A stretch of DNA of 34,170 nt from Candidatus Limosilactobacillus intestinipullorum. GTDB taxonomy: Bacteria; Bacillota; Bacilli; Lactobacillales; Lactobacillaceae. The stretch is taken from assembly GCA_019117185.1 (NCBI GenBank), contig DXAF01000004.1:1-34170 (forward strand), read 5' to 3'. Both the position numbers and the translations under genes were made by a program. Shown piece after piece: positions 6,836 through 14,739 of this stretch; within the stretch, counting starts at the first letter, position 1, and each line of letters starts with the position of its first letter. The notes beneath the pieces were generated by a model, which saw only the letters and a program-made list of their open reading frames with translations, was not told the DNA's origin and did not search any database.

Positions 6836-8086
6836 ATGGGGGATTTGGTAAATGCAGCGGTGAAAAAGTTATCACCGTTAAAGAAATTAACGCGCGAACA
6901 GTCGACACTAGTTAACGATATTCTTGACTTTACTTCCCAGCACCTCACGGCTGACTTCCCTGCCGTGTATACCATTTATGGTGATGCGGGCACCGGAAAA
7001 AGCGTGGTTCTTTCCCAGCTTTTTGACCGTTTACAACTAGCAGCGCGCCGTGACCAGCACTCTCCTTTTTATGGGACCACCAACTACTTCTTGGTTAACC
7101 ATCCGGAAATTCTAAAGGTGTACCGGGAAATTGCGGGTACCCGGCCGGAATTATATAAAAAGGACTTTGCCCGGCCAACGTCGCTGATTAACCAACTCGA
7201 TAAGCGGGGCCAGACGTTTGACGTCGCGGTAATTGATGAAGCCCACCTACTCCTCTCAAAGGCCGACCACTATAACAACTTCTATCATGATAATCAGCTG
7301 GTGGAGATTATTAAGCGGGCCAAGGTCATCATCATTGTCTTTGATCAATATCAGGTCTTGCGGATGAAGAGTCTGTGGACCCCCGCCCGCCTTCGTAAGA
7401 TTGTTGACCAGTACCCGCACCGTGAACACCACTTGCGACACATGTTTCGGATGACTGCCAGTGACGACCTGGTTGCATGGTTTAACCACTTTACGAGTGA
7501 TTACCAGCTGACGCCCCTCCCCAAGAACGCGCGGGACCAGTACGACTTCCGAATATATGATGACGCAGAAAAAATGCGGCGGGCAATTGTCCGCCGTAAT
7601 AACGAAGTGGGGCTATCACGAATTCTTTCAACTTCAGGGTATCCGTCAACTTTAGATGGCGGTAAGCATTACATTCGCGAGGGTCAGTTTAAGATGCCCT
7701 GGGATCAGTATAACTACACCGTTACCCCTTGGGCTGAACTACCCCAGACAATCAATGAGGTTGGTTCAATATACACCTGTCAAGGATTTGACCTCAACTA
7801 TACGGGAATTATCATTGGACCACCAGTCAGTCAAACGCCCGGAACTAGGCAATTACAAATTAACCTTGATCGTTACACCGATAGTGAGGCATTTAAAAAG
7901 CGGGCCGACCTAACCGACCCGCAGGAAATCACTAAATTAGAAGAGCGAATGATCATGAATTCATTAAACGTCCTGTTCAAGCGAGGAGTTTATGGTACTT
8001 ACCTGTATGCCCATGACCCGCTGCTTAGGCAAACGCTTTGCCAATTATTTGCCCAAGCGGGCCTTACCCTTCCACCGGAGGATTAA
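6836..8086 (+). CDS. DUF2075-like P-loop ATPase / putative helicase
   Basis: A 416-residue soluble protein with Walker A GDAGTGKS at about residue 50 and Walker B VAVIDEAH at about residue 131. Further conserved segments follow: VIIIVFDQYQVLR, the arginine-containing LRHMFRM, and VGSIYTCQGFDLNYTGIIIGP near the C-terminus. The last resembles the UvrD-like motif in which Gln senses nucleotide. This is the pattern of the DUF2075 (schlafen/helicase-like) family, whose cellular role is poorly known. AAGGGG precedes the ATG. The next gene starts 7 bases after its stop, so the two are co-transcribed. Confidence 0.75.
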   Translation: MGDLVNAAVKKLSPLKKLTREQSTLVNDILDFTSQHLTADFPAVYTIYGDAGTGKSVVLSQLFDRLQLAARRDQHSPFYGTTNYFLVNHPEILKVYREIAGTRPELYKKDFARPTSLINQLDKRGQTFDVAVIDEAHLLLSKADHYNNFYHDNQLVEIIKRAKVIIIVFDQYQVLRMKSLWTPARLRKIVDQYPHREHHLRHMFRMTASDDLVAWFNHFTSDYQLTPLPKNARDQYDFRIYDDAEKMRRAIVRRNNEVGLSRILSTSGYPSTLDGGKHYIREGQFKMPWDQYNYTVTPWAELPQTINEVGSIYTCQGFDLNYTGIIIGPPVSQTPGTRQLQINLDRYTDSEAFKKRADLTDPQEITKLEERMIMNSLNVLFKRGVYGTYLYAHDPLLRQTLCQLFAQAGLTLPPED

Positions 8087-8093
8087 TTTAATT

Positions 8094-8786
8094 ATGAAGA
8101 AAAAGCTCAACAAACCCCTACTAATCATTGGTGGGGTCGTGCTCTCAATTATCTTGATTTACTTTATTTACCGTGATTACCGGCCAGAGTTGCTCTTATT
8201 AATGCATATGAACGCGCATAATAAGATGATCCTGCTCCACATGATTCGCAGTCACGGTCTCAAGGATATGCTCTTACTCTTGGCGTTGATCGCGACCTTT
8301 AACGCCATTCCGGGCATGTCCAACTCCTTTGTCTGTGTCTTTGCCGGTCTTTGCTATGGCCCTGTTCTCGGTTTCTTAATTAACTGGGCTGGTAACATTT
8401 TAGGTAATTGTGGTGTGATGAGTATTATCCGTAAGATTGACCTTTCAAAGCGTTCCAAGAAGTCTAAACTATTAAATAACCTGTTAAACCAACGGCACCC
8501 GCTGATTGGGCTTACCATCGGTTTTATGGTCCCGGTCATCCCCAGCGTGTTGGTTAACTACGCCGGGGCCCGGTTAAACGTCAGTCGGTTACGCTACCTC
8601 TTGATGGTCACGGTAGGGATGGCACCAACATCCTTTATCTACGCGTTTGGTGGTGACGCCCTCTTTCAGGGGAATGACAAGCGGCTCGTGGGTGCGCTAG
8701 TTGCAATCATTGTTGTAATCGCGATGTTTGTCCTGATCAAAAAATTCATTAAGCGCGACCATTTGGGTAAGCGGGCCAATGCCTAA
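8094..8786 (+). CDS. VTT-domain (TVP38/TMEM64, DedA-type) membrane protein
   Basis: A 230-residue membrane protein with an N-terminal helix, then a VTT core. The core includes FNAIPGMSNSFVCVFAGLCYGPVLGFLINWAGN (the F-P-x3-G-x4 re-entrant pattern) and FMVPVIPSVLVNYAGA. The family includes lipid scramblases and undecaprenyl-phosphate or phospholipid flippases. I chose ATG at 8094 because GGAGG lies 12 bases upstream within the end of the previous gene; the 34 in-frame residues before it overlap that gene and have no RBS. It probably forms an operon with the preceding ATPase gene. Confidence 0.8.
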   Translation: MKKKLNKPLLIIGGVVLSIILIYFIYRDYRPELLLLMHMNAHNKMILLHMIRSHGLKDMLLLLALIATFNAIPGMSNSFVCVFAGLCYGPVLGFLINWAGNILGNCGVMSIIRKIDLSKRSKKSKLLNNLLNQRHPLIGLTIGFMVPVIPSVLVNYAGARLNVSRLRYLLMVTVGMAPTSFIYAFGGDALFQGNDKRLVGALVAIIVVIAMFVLIKKFIKRDHLGKRANA

Positions 8787-8830
8787 TTTTTTACAAGCAG
8801 GACTGCCCCCTCATTTAGCGCGGATACAAT

Positions 8831-8879
8831 AAATAGAGTTCTAGTACCCAGATTTTTCCTGGATACCAGAACTCTATTT
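8831..8879. terminator. Bidirectional terminator
   Basis: AAATAGAGTTCT pairs with AGAACTCTATTT with further pairing inside. A- and T-rich flanks on both sides serve the convergent membrane protein and exonuclease genes. Confidence 0.8.
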
Positions 8880-8883
8880 ATTT

Positions 8884-9711
8884 TTAGAGGTCAATGTCTA
8901 ACATAATTGGCGTGTGGTCGCGCCGCTTGCCGCTATCAATCATCGTAGAAGCTTGAAGCTTAGTAGCCAGACGGTCACTCACCAGCCAGTAGTCAATTCT
9001 CCAGCCAGAATTATTCTGCTTGCTGGTGATTACCCGCTGGGCCCACCATGAATAAGCGCCGGTTTCACGCGGGTGTAAGTAACGAAAACTGTCGGTAAAT
9101 CCGGCATCCAGAAGCTTGGTAAAGTGTTGCCGCTCTTCATCAGTAAAACCAGCAGAATGGTGGTTGTTGGCGGGATGGGCCAGGTCAATTTCTTCGTGGG
9201 CAACGTTAAAGTCACCACTTGCAATCACCGGTTTTTCCTGGTCTAACTTTTGTAGGTAAGCCCGGTACTGGTCATCCCATAACTGACGGTCGGCCAGTCG
9301 CTTGAGACCGTTCCCCGAATTAGGCGTGTACACCTCAGTCACAAAAAAGTCGGGGAATTCAAGCGTAATGATCCGCCCTTCCTCATCCATCGGTTCCGGT
9401 GCCCCAATTGCTGGGTAGGTAACCGTTGGGTGGTATTCACCACGGTAGAGGTACATAGTCCCGGCGTACCCCTTCCGTGCCGGTTCCACAGAACTTCGCC
9501 AGGCAACTTGGTAGCCAGGGAAAAGCTGGTCTAAGGCCTGGTAGTGTTTCTTAGTGGGTCCGGTTTTAGAAAGCTTGGTTTCCTGGATAGCAACCACATC
9601 GGGCTTAAGGTCATAAATCTTATGCAAAACATCGCGGGTTTCACCAGCCCGGGTTGAAGTACCGGTCAACGCCGCATTAATCGAATCAATGTTCCACGAA
9701 ATGAATTTCAT
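8884..9711 (-). CDS. exoA: Exodeoxyribonuclease III / AP endonuclease
   Basis: A 275-residue endonuclease/exonuclease/phosphatase-fold protein. It begins MKFISWNIDSINAAL (Asn metal ligand), then AIQETKLS (catalytic Glu), VYTPNSG, ASGDFNVAHEEIDL (Asp and Asn), SYSWW-type AYSWWAQR and WRIDYWLVS, ending in RRDHTPIMLDIDL with the catalytic Asp-His. This is the ExoA/XthA family of base-excision repair enzymes that cut at abasic sites. The start ATG at 9711 has AGGAG 7 bases upstream; the 21 upstream in-frame residues lack an RBS and the family N-terminus begins at MKF. Confidence 0.93.
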   Translation of the reverse strand: MKFISWNIDSINAALTGTSTRAGETRDVLHKIYDLKPDVVAIQETKLSKTGPTKKHYQALDQLFPGYQVAWRSSVEPARKGYAGTMYLYRGEYHPTVTYPAIGAPEPMDEEGRIITLEFPDFFVTEVYTPNSGNGLKRLADRQLWDDQYRAYLQKLDQEKPVIASGDFNVAHEEIDLAHPANNHHSAGFTDEERQHFTKLLDAGFTDSFRYLHPRETGAYSWWAQRVITSKQNNSGWRIDYWLVSDRLATKLQASTMIDSGKRRDHTPIMLDIDL

Positions 9712-10085
9712 TGTTATTCTCCTTTGCAACAGTCTCTGACTAGCATTATACCGTTCATTGGCAAAAGAACACAATTGCCTTACCTAAACTAGCTAACTTT
9801 CCAAAGCAGTGTGCACCATCAGATTATATCTAACTGGTACGTCCTGGGGCCAACCCATAAACTGCACTAATGGTTTTGCTCTTGAGAAGGATTTTGTTAC
9901 TCGCTTGCTTTTTGGTAACTAAAAAAGTTTCATCTAAATTTGATGTAGCAAACAATTCCTCACAATTAAGTTACTATATATAGCAATTATTAAAACAACG
10001 CATTTTAATTATCTGGATTATTGTAATTTAATAAGTTACAATAATTGACGAAACAAGTCTATATAATAAAGAAGGAGTAATTAAT
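9712..10085. other. Intergenic region between exoA and the oxidoreductase
   Basis: About 370 bases between divergent genes. The only features I support are the exoA RBS at the left and the inverted repeat and promoter elements at the right (10018-10085). A short minus-strand frame at about 9825-9955 gives a protein-like stretch but has no start or RBS; it could be a relic of a lost divergent regulator. Confidence 0.45.
10018..10044. promoter_or_regulatory. Candidate operator of the NmrA-type oxidoreductase
   Basis: TTATTGTAA (10018-10026) and TTACAATAA (10036-10044) are a perfect 9-bp inverted repeat with a 9-base spacer. A TATAAT sequence follows shortly downstream, so a bound dimer would cover the -35 region. 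Genes of this kind are often controlled by redox-sensing HxlR- or MarR-type repressors; none is encoded next to it. Confidence 0.55.
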
Positions 10086-10946
10086 ATGAAGTACTTTATT
10101 ACTGGTGCTAGTGGTCACCTTGGCAGCAAGGTTGTTACCGAATTAGGTAAATTGGTTCCCAAAAATGATATTCGACTAGGGGTCCATACCCCAACGAAGG
10201 CCGTAGCGTTTCAACGAGCTGGCTACCAGGTTGTGGCAATTGACTATGCTGACATTTCCACAATGATGACCGCCTTTACAGGAATTGATGTTCTCATCTA
10301 CATTCCCAGCCTTACGTATGAGATTCGGGGGCGGATTAATGAATTTGAAAACACCCTGTCAGCCATGACTAGTGCTGGTGTTAAAAACATTGTTGACGTT
10401 AGCTTCATTGCCGACCAGTATAATAACCCCTTTCAAATGGCCAGCTATTACGCTTACTTACCGGCCCGCCTGGCCAGTTCGCCTTTTTCATATGCGGTGG
10501 TTAAGAACAGTCTCTATGCTGACCCACTGGTCCCCTATCTCCCCGAGCTGATCCAGCGGCAAAACATTATTTATCCCGTTGGTGACCAGGCAATGTCCTT
10601 TATCAGCCGGCAAGATAGCGCCGAAGCCATTGCGAACGTTGCCGTTAAAAGATACCTGCGTGACCGGGGACAAAATTACCTTTTGACGATGAAGCAAAAT
10701 TACAACATGGTTGAATTAAGTACAATTATGACCAAGGTTACTGGTCAGCAGATTGGTTATGCTCCGACAACCCTTAAGGAATTTGCCGATATCTACCGGT
10801 CTGAAGGTGATGGTGACGAACTCGCTTCGATGTACCATGCGGCAGCATTAGGCCTGATGGACGCAACGACGGCCGACTTCCAACACATCACCGGTCATAC
10901 ACCGCAGACAATGACTGAATTTTTAGCAAGTAATTACCATAATTAA
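10086..10946 (+). CDS. NmrA-type NAD(P)-dependent oxidoreductase (quinone reductase-like)
   Basis: A 286-residue atypical SDR. The Rossmann motif GASGHLGSK is at residues 8-16. A substrate or partner-binding region follows (YIPSLTYEI, VDVSFIADQYNNPF, YAVVKNSLYAD), and the protein ends in a variable C-terminal domain. Related proteins are NAD(P)H:quinone oxidoreductase 2 (YtfG/QorB) and NmrA-like sensors. It probably reduces quinones or other electrophiles, or senses NADP. GGAG is 8 bases from the ATG. It is a single gene with a terminator downstream and a candidate operator upstream. Confidence 0.8.
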   Translation: MKYFITGASGHLGSKVVTELGKLVPKNDIRLGVHTPTKAVAFQRAGYQVVAIDYADISTMMTAFTGIDVLIYIPSLTYEIRGRINEFENTLSAMTSAGVKNIVDVSFIADQYNNPFQMASYYAYLPARLASSPFSYAVVKNSLYADPLVPYLPELIQRQNIIYPVGDQAMSFISRQDSAEAIANVAVKRYLRDRGQNYLLTMKQNYNMVELSTIMTKVTGQQIGYAPTTLKEFADIYRSEGDGDELASMYHAAALGLMDATTADFQHITGHTPQTMTEFLASNYHN

Positions 10947-10952
10947 TGATAG

Positions 10953-10983
10953 AGGGGACCTGCACCTAATGGTCTCCTTTTTT
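10953..10983 (+). terminator. Terminator of the oxidoreductase gene
   Basis: AGGGGACC pairs with GGTCTCCT (one G-U) and is followed by TTTTTT. Confidence 0.8.
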
Positions 10984-11040
10984 CGTTGAATGACTTATAA
11001 TGATAGCTGGTTAACTAACAATTAAAAAGGAGCTGGTTTT

Positions 11041-13557
11041 GTGAACGAAATTCCGACCAAAATTGAAGTGCGGGGCGCAAAGGTCCACAATTTGAAAAAC
11101 ATTGATGTTGACATCCCCCTCCATAAGTTTGTGGCGGTTTCTGGACTCTCCGGTTCTGGAAAAAGTTCACTCGCAATGGGCATCCTATATGAAGAAGGGT
11201 CACGGCGCTACCTAGAAGCACTATCAACCTATACACGGCGCCGCATCAAGCTGGGTGCCCAAGCAGAAGTCACTAGTGTTAAGCATATCCCATCAGCACT
11301 GGCCCTCAAGCAGCGACCCAGTATCCCGTTGGAACGGGCCACCGTGGGAACGATGAGTGAGATTTTTAACGTGATCCGGTTAATCTTCTCCCGGCTAGGC
11401 TCGCCGGTTTGCCCCAACGGTCACCGCCTCAAGCCCAGCTTGGCAATTGCCGAAACGATGAGTCGGTCGGATAGCAGTATGGGCGAGCTCACCTGCCCCG
11501 TCTGTGGGGCCAAGTTCCAAGCCTTTAGTGCCGAAGACTTTGCCTTCAACTCTGATGGTGCTTGTCCAAACTGTCAGGGAACCGGTCAGGTCCGCGAAAT
11601 TGATGATAGCAAGTTGATTGGTGATGAAAACCTGAGTCTTGCTGATGGTGCCGTCGCTTCCTGGCACCTGCCAGGGCGAAACTTCATGCCTAGCGTGGCT
11701 GAACAGGCCGGGGTCCGGATCCACGTCCCATATAAGGACCTTACCCCCAAGGAAAAAGACTTCGTACTAAACGGTCCCCAGCAAAAATTTAAGATGGATT
11801 TCCGCTCGGGAACGGGCCGGGTCTTCCACGACTTTAACGCCCTCTACGAAAATGCCCATGCGGCAGTGCTTGAATCGGCTAAATCCAGCAAGAGCGAGCG
11901 GGCTCAAAAACGGATTAGTGCGTTTTTCCACTACTCAACTTGTCCGGTTTGCCACGGAACACGATTACGGCCGGAACTCCTTAACCAGCTAGCTGGCGGC
12001 TTAAACATTGCCCAGGTCAGTGACCTCACCCTTGGCGAGTTGGCTGACTGGAAGCAGCGGGTTTTAGCAACCTTAACGGCGGACATGAATAAGATGGCCA
12101 CAAGCCTGTTTAAAGAATTTGACGATAACCTCCGTCCCCTCCTTGAACTTGGTTTGGACTACTTAACCCTCTCACGCAACGGTAATACACTGTCAACGGG
12201 GGAACTACAGCGGATTCAACTGGCCCGGACCCTAAGGACCCAGACGAACGGGGTGTTATACATCCTGGATGAACCATCAATTGGCCTTCACCCAGATAAC
12301 ATCAGTGGCTTGTTGAACGTGTTTAAAGAACTGGTCCAGCAGGGTAATTCCCTGGTGGTTGTTGACCATAATGTTGATATCATCAAAAATGCCGATTGGA
12401 TTATTGAAATTGGGCCGGGTTCTGGGGATGAGGGTGGCCAAGTAATTGCTCAAGGCACCCCGCAAGCCATTACAACCAATCCCGCATCTAAGATCGGTCC
12501 TTACCTGAACGGCAGTGCAGACTTGCTAGCCCGGACAACGGTTACCCAGCCCGCTGACCAGTCAATTGACTTTGAAGTCGTCAATTACTTTAACTTAAAA
12601 GATGTCCATGCCAGCTTACCGGTTAACCGCCTCAGTGCCATTACTGGCTTTTCCGGGGCGGGAAAAACCAGCCTGATCCTGGATAGCTTGATTCCGGCCA
12701 TCAAGGCCCAAGCGGCGGGACAGCGGCTTCCCAAGCAGGTCCACCAGCTCACGTCGCCACTAAAAGAAGTTGTTAGTGTTGATGCGGCGCCAATCGGAAA
12801 GACCCAGCGGTCAACGGTGGCCACTTACACCAGTATCATGGATAACCTGCGGAAGCTCTTTGCGGCCCAGCCCTTGGCAAGGGAAAAGCACTATACACCG
12901 AGCTATTTCTCTTACAACAATAAGCAGGGCGCCTGTCCAAACTGTGGTGGGGCCGGGATTGTTACTCTTGATATTCAGTTTTTACCGGATATGCAACAAG
13001 TTTGTCCGGTCTGCAATGGTGACCGCTACAATCAGGATGTCCAAGCGGTGAAGTGGCATGGTTACTCAATTGTTGACCTACTAAAATTAGATGTCCGCCA
13101 GGCCCTCCCCGTCTTTAAGGACGTTCCCAAAATCGAACGTGAACTACAGTTGCTTCAAGAAGTTGGTTTGGCCTACCTTCACCTTGGTGAAAGTACCCCG
13201 AGCCTCTCCGGTGGTGAAGCACAGCGATTAAAGCTGGTAAAACACTTGAACCACAACCAGGCGACAACCCTCTTTGTCTTTGATGAACCAACGATTGGTC
13301 TGCACCCACTGGATGTCAAGACCCTGGTGGGCGTAATTCAACAGCTACTCGACCGGGGAGCGACGGTCGTCACGATTACCCACGACTTGAACCTGGTCGT
13401 TAACGCCGACTATGTTCTTGATCTCGGTCCCCGTGGTGGAAAAAACGGTGGACGAATTATGGCCAAGGGGACGCCCCACGACCTAATTAGTAATCCCAAG
13501 AGTTTAACCAGTCAGTACCTTGCTAACTACTGGCAACGGTACGAAAATAGTTATTAA
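11041..13557 (+). CDS. Short UvrA paralogue (UvrA2/DrrC-like ABC ATPase)
   Basis: An 838-residue protein with two UvrA-type ABC modules. The first Walker [10 protein letters not shown], is at 35-43, followed by the UvrA-specific [21 protein letters not shown] zinc-binding clusters and the first signature LSTGELQR with [10 protein letters not shown] follow. The second half has [13 protein letters not shown] and [12 protein letters not shown] and DEPTIGLHP. Canonical UvrA is about 940 residues; this form is shorter and matches the paralogues linked to drug resistance (DrrC-like) or DNA-damage tolerance, which are usually not accompanied by uvrB. Start GTG at 11041 with AAAGGAG 8 bases upstream. 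No resistance gene is adjacent. Confidence 0.88.
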   Translation: MNEIPTKIEVRGAKVHNLKNIDVDIPLHKFVAVSGLSGSGKSSLAMGILYEEGSRRYLEALSTYTRRRIKLGAQAEVTSVKHIPSALALKQRPSIPLERATVGTMSEIFNVIRLIFSRLGSPVCPNGHRLKPSLAIAETMSRSDSSMGELTCPVCGAKFQAFSAEDFAFNSDGACPNCQGTGQVREIDDSKLIGDENLSLADGAVASWHLPGRNFMPSVAEQAGVRIHVPYKDLTPKEKDFVLNGPQQKFKMDFRSGTGRVFHDFNALYENAHAAVLESAKSSKSERAQKRISAFFHYSTCPVCHGTRLRPELLNQLAGGLNIAQVSDLTLGELADWKQRVLATLTADMNKMATSLFKEFDDNLRPLLELGLDYLTLSRNGNTLSTGELQRIQLARTLRTQTNGVLYILDEPSIGLHPDNISGLLNVFKELVQQGNSLVVVDHNVDIIKNADWIIEIGPGSGDEGGQVIAQGTPQAITTNPASKIGPYLNGSADLLARTTVTQPADQSIDFEVVNYFNLKDVHASLPVNRLSAITGFSGAGKTSLILDSLIPAIKAQAAGQRLPKQVHQLTSPLKEVVSVDAAPIGKTQRSTVATYTSIMDNLRKLFAAQPLAREKHYTPSYFSYNNKQGACPNCGGAGIVTLDIQFLPDMQQVCPVCNGDRYNQDVQAVKWHGYSIVDLLKLDVRQALPVFKDVPKIERELQLLQEVGLAYLHLGESTPSLSGGEAQRLKLVKHLNHNQATTLFVFDEPTIGLHPLDVKTLVGVIQQLLDRGATVVTITHDLNLVVNADYVLDLGPRGGKNGGRIMAKGTPHDLISNPKSLTSQYLANYWQRYENSY

Positions 13558-13562
13558 TTAAC

Positions 13563-13611
13563 AACGGCACCAGCAAATTTTGAACAGTCTTCAAAATTTG
13601 CTGGTGCCGTT
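13563..13611. terminator. Strong bidirectional terminator
   Basis: A perfect 22-bp stem (13563-13584 with 13590-13611) with a 5-base loop and a TTTT tail lies between the convergent UvrA-like and flavodoxin genes. Confidence 0.9.
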
Positions 13612-13624
13612 TTGCAACCATAAT

Positions 13625-14110
13625 TTAGTTGAAGTTTAATGTGCTCAACCAAGTATCAACCTGATTGTCACTATTTAAAACCGCCCCCGTATTAACGTGG
13701 GTATTATAGCCATTTTGCTTGATGGCCCGTTCAACATAGCTTTGTGAACGGTCATAGTTACTCCCACCCGAGGTCGCAAATAAGGCGAGGTTTTTCCCGT
13801 TAAGGTTAAGGTGGTCAATTAAACTGCTGATTAGCCGTGGCGGGATCCCCCACCAAATTGGGTGGCCGATAACGATATTGTCGTAATCACTAATATCCGG
13901 AAGGTCGGTCTTAACCGCAACCCGGCTGTTGTGCTGGTGCTGCTCAACTGAAGTTCGACTCTGGGGGTCATGCCAGTTTAAGTCCGCCGCTGTATATGGC
14001 TGGGCGGCCTGAACTGCGCCGATGTCCGCGTTGAGTTTTTGTGCGACTCGCTCAGCCACCTTCTTCGTCGTGTTGGTCGCTGAATAGTATAGTACAAGTG
14101 TTTTGGCCAT
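13625..14110 (-). CDS. Flavodoxin
   Basis: A 161-residue flavodoxin-fold protein. LVLYYSATNTTKKVAE (residues 4-19) is the FMN phosphate loop, with Ser/Thr in place of the usual T-G-N-T. GHPIWWGIPPRLISS (about 90-104) is the flavin-stacking Trp loop, and FATSGGSNY is the third flavin loop. It is probably an NAD(P)H-linked flavodoxin or a small reductase of the Flavodoxin_4 type. I chose ATG at 14110 because GAGAGG is 8 bases upstream; the GTG three codons earlier overlaps that site. Confidence 0.85.
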   Translation of the reverse strand: MAKTLVLYYSATNTTKKVAERVAQKLNADIGAVQAAQPYTAADLNWHDPQSRTSVEQHQHNSRVAVKTDLPDISDYDNIVIGHPIWWGIPPRLISSLIDHLNLNGKNLALFATSGGSNYDRSQSYVERAIKQNGYNTHVNTGAVLNSDNQVDTWLSTLNFN

Positions 14111-14143
14111 AAAAATCACCTCTCACCCATTATCATAGCAACT

Positions 14144-14166
14144 AAGTATTATTCTTTAAAATACTT
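14144..14166. promoter_or_regulatory. Candidate operator before the flavodoxin gene
   Basis: AAGTATT (14144-14150) and AATACTT (14160-14166) form an inverted repeat with a 9-base spacer, about 35 bases upstream of the flavodoxin ATG. The arm and spacer layout is like that at 10018-10044, though the sequence differs and the region is AT-rich, so chance is possible. Confidence 0.3.
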
Positions 14167-14322
14167 ATTTTTAATAAGTTACTATTCAACACTTGCATAT
14201 CTTAAGAAACTCTTTGATGTCAACACAAGAAAGAGGCCCGACTTTTTACTCACTAGCTTGACTGTAACGTAATGTGACAACCTAAGATAAGAATATCGAA
14301 CCAAATGAAGGGAGTCACACTA

Positions 14323-14721
14323 ATGATTACATTATATACATCGCCCCGCAGTCGCTCAGCCCTTAAGGCCCAACACTGGCTAACCGACCACCAATTGCCG
14401 TTTATTATTCGCAATATCTTTGACCACCCGCTATCGTATCAAAAGTTTCAACGGATCCTACGTTTAACGGAAAACGGCACTGATGATATTATCACAACCC
14501 GCGCAAAGTCCCGGCAACGGTTTGGCGCACTGCTGAATGATAGTCTGACGTTAAATGCGCTGTTTGAACTAGTCAAAAAACACCCGGCCCTTCTTCACTA
14601 CCCATTAATCATTGATGAAAAGCGACTTCAGATTGGGTACAATACTGATGATATTCGCCAGTTCTTGCCCCGTTCAGTCCGGACGTTAGAACTACTGCGC
14701 GCCCAGCGTTTAATCGCCTAA
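14323..14721 (+). CDS. Spx/ArsC-family protein without the CXXC redox switch
   Basis: A 132-residue thioredoxin-fold protein collinear with Spx over its whole length. Recognisable segments are YTSPRSRSALKAQHWL, RNIFDHPLS, ILRLTENGTDDII (with the Gly used for RNA polymerase alpha-CTD contact) and LIIDEKRLQIGYNTDDIRQFLPR. Spx is a global regulator that binds RNA polymerase. The redox pair Cys10-x-x-Cys13 is replaced by Ser10 and Ala13, and the Arg91-Arg92 pair of B. subtilis Spx by His-Tyr. It may be a redox-independent Spx paralogue, or an antagonist competing for RNA polymerase. Start ATG at 14323 has GGGAG 8 bases upstream. Confidence 0.85.
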   Translation: MITLYTSPRSRSALKAQHWLTDHQLPFIIRNIFDHPLSYQKFQRILRLTENGTDDIITTRAKSRQRFGALLNDSLTLNALFELVKKHPALLHYPLIIDEKRLQIGYNTDDIRQFLPRSVRTLELLRAQRLIA

Positions 14722-14739
14722 CTGGGCTGCTTGATATAT

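Noticed and set aside
7992..8093. N-terminal extension of the VTT membrane protein
   Set aside because: It lies wholly inside the preceding ATPase gene in another frame, has no RBS, and the good GGAGG is in front of ATG 8094.
9825..9955. Small minus-strand frame upstream of the oxidoreductase
   Set aside because: Amino acid content looks protein-like, but there is no start codon with an RBS and stop codons precede it; at most a relic.
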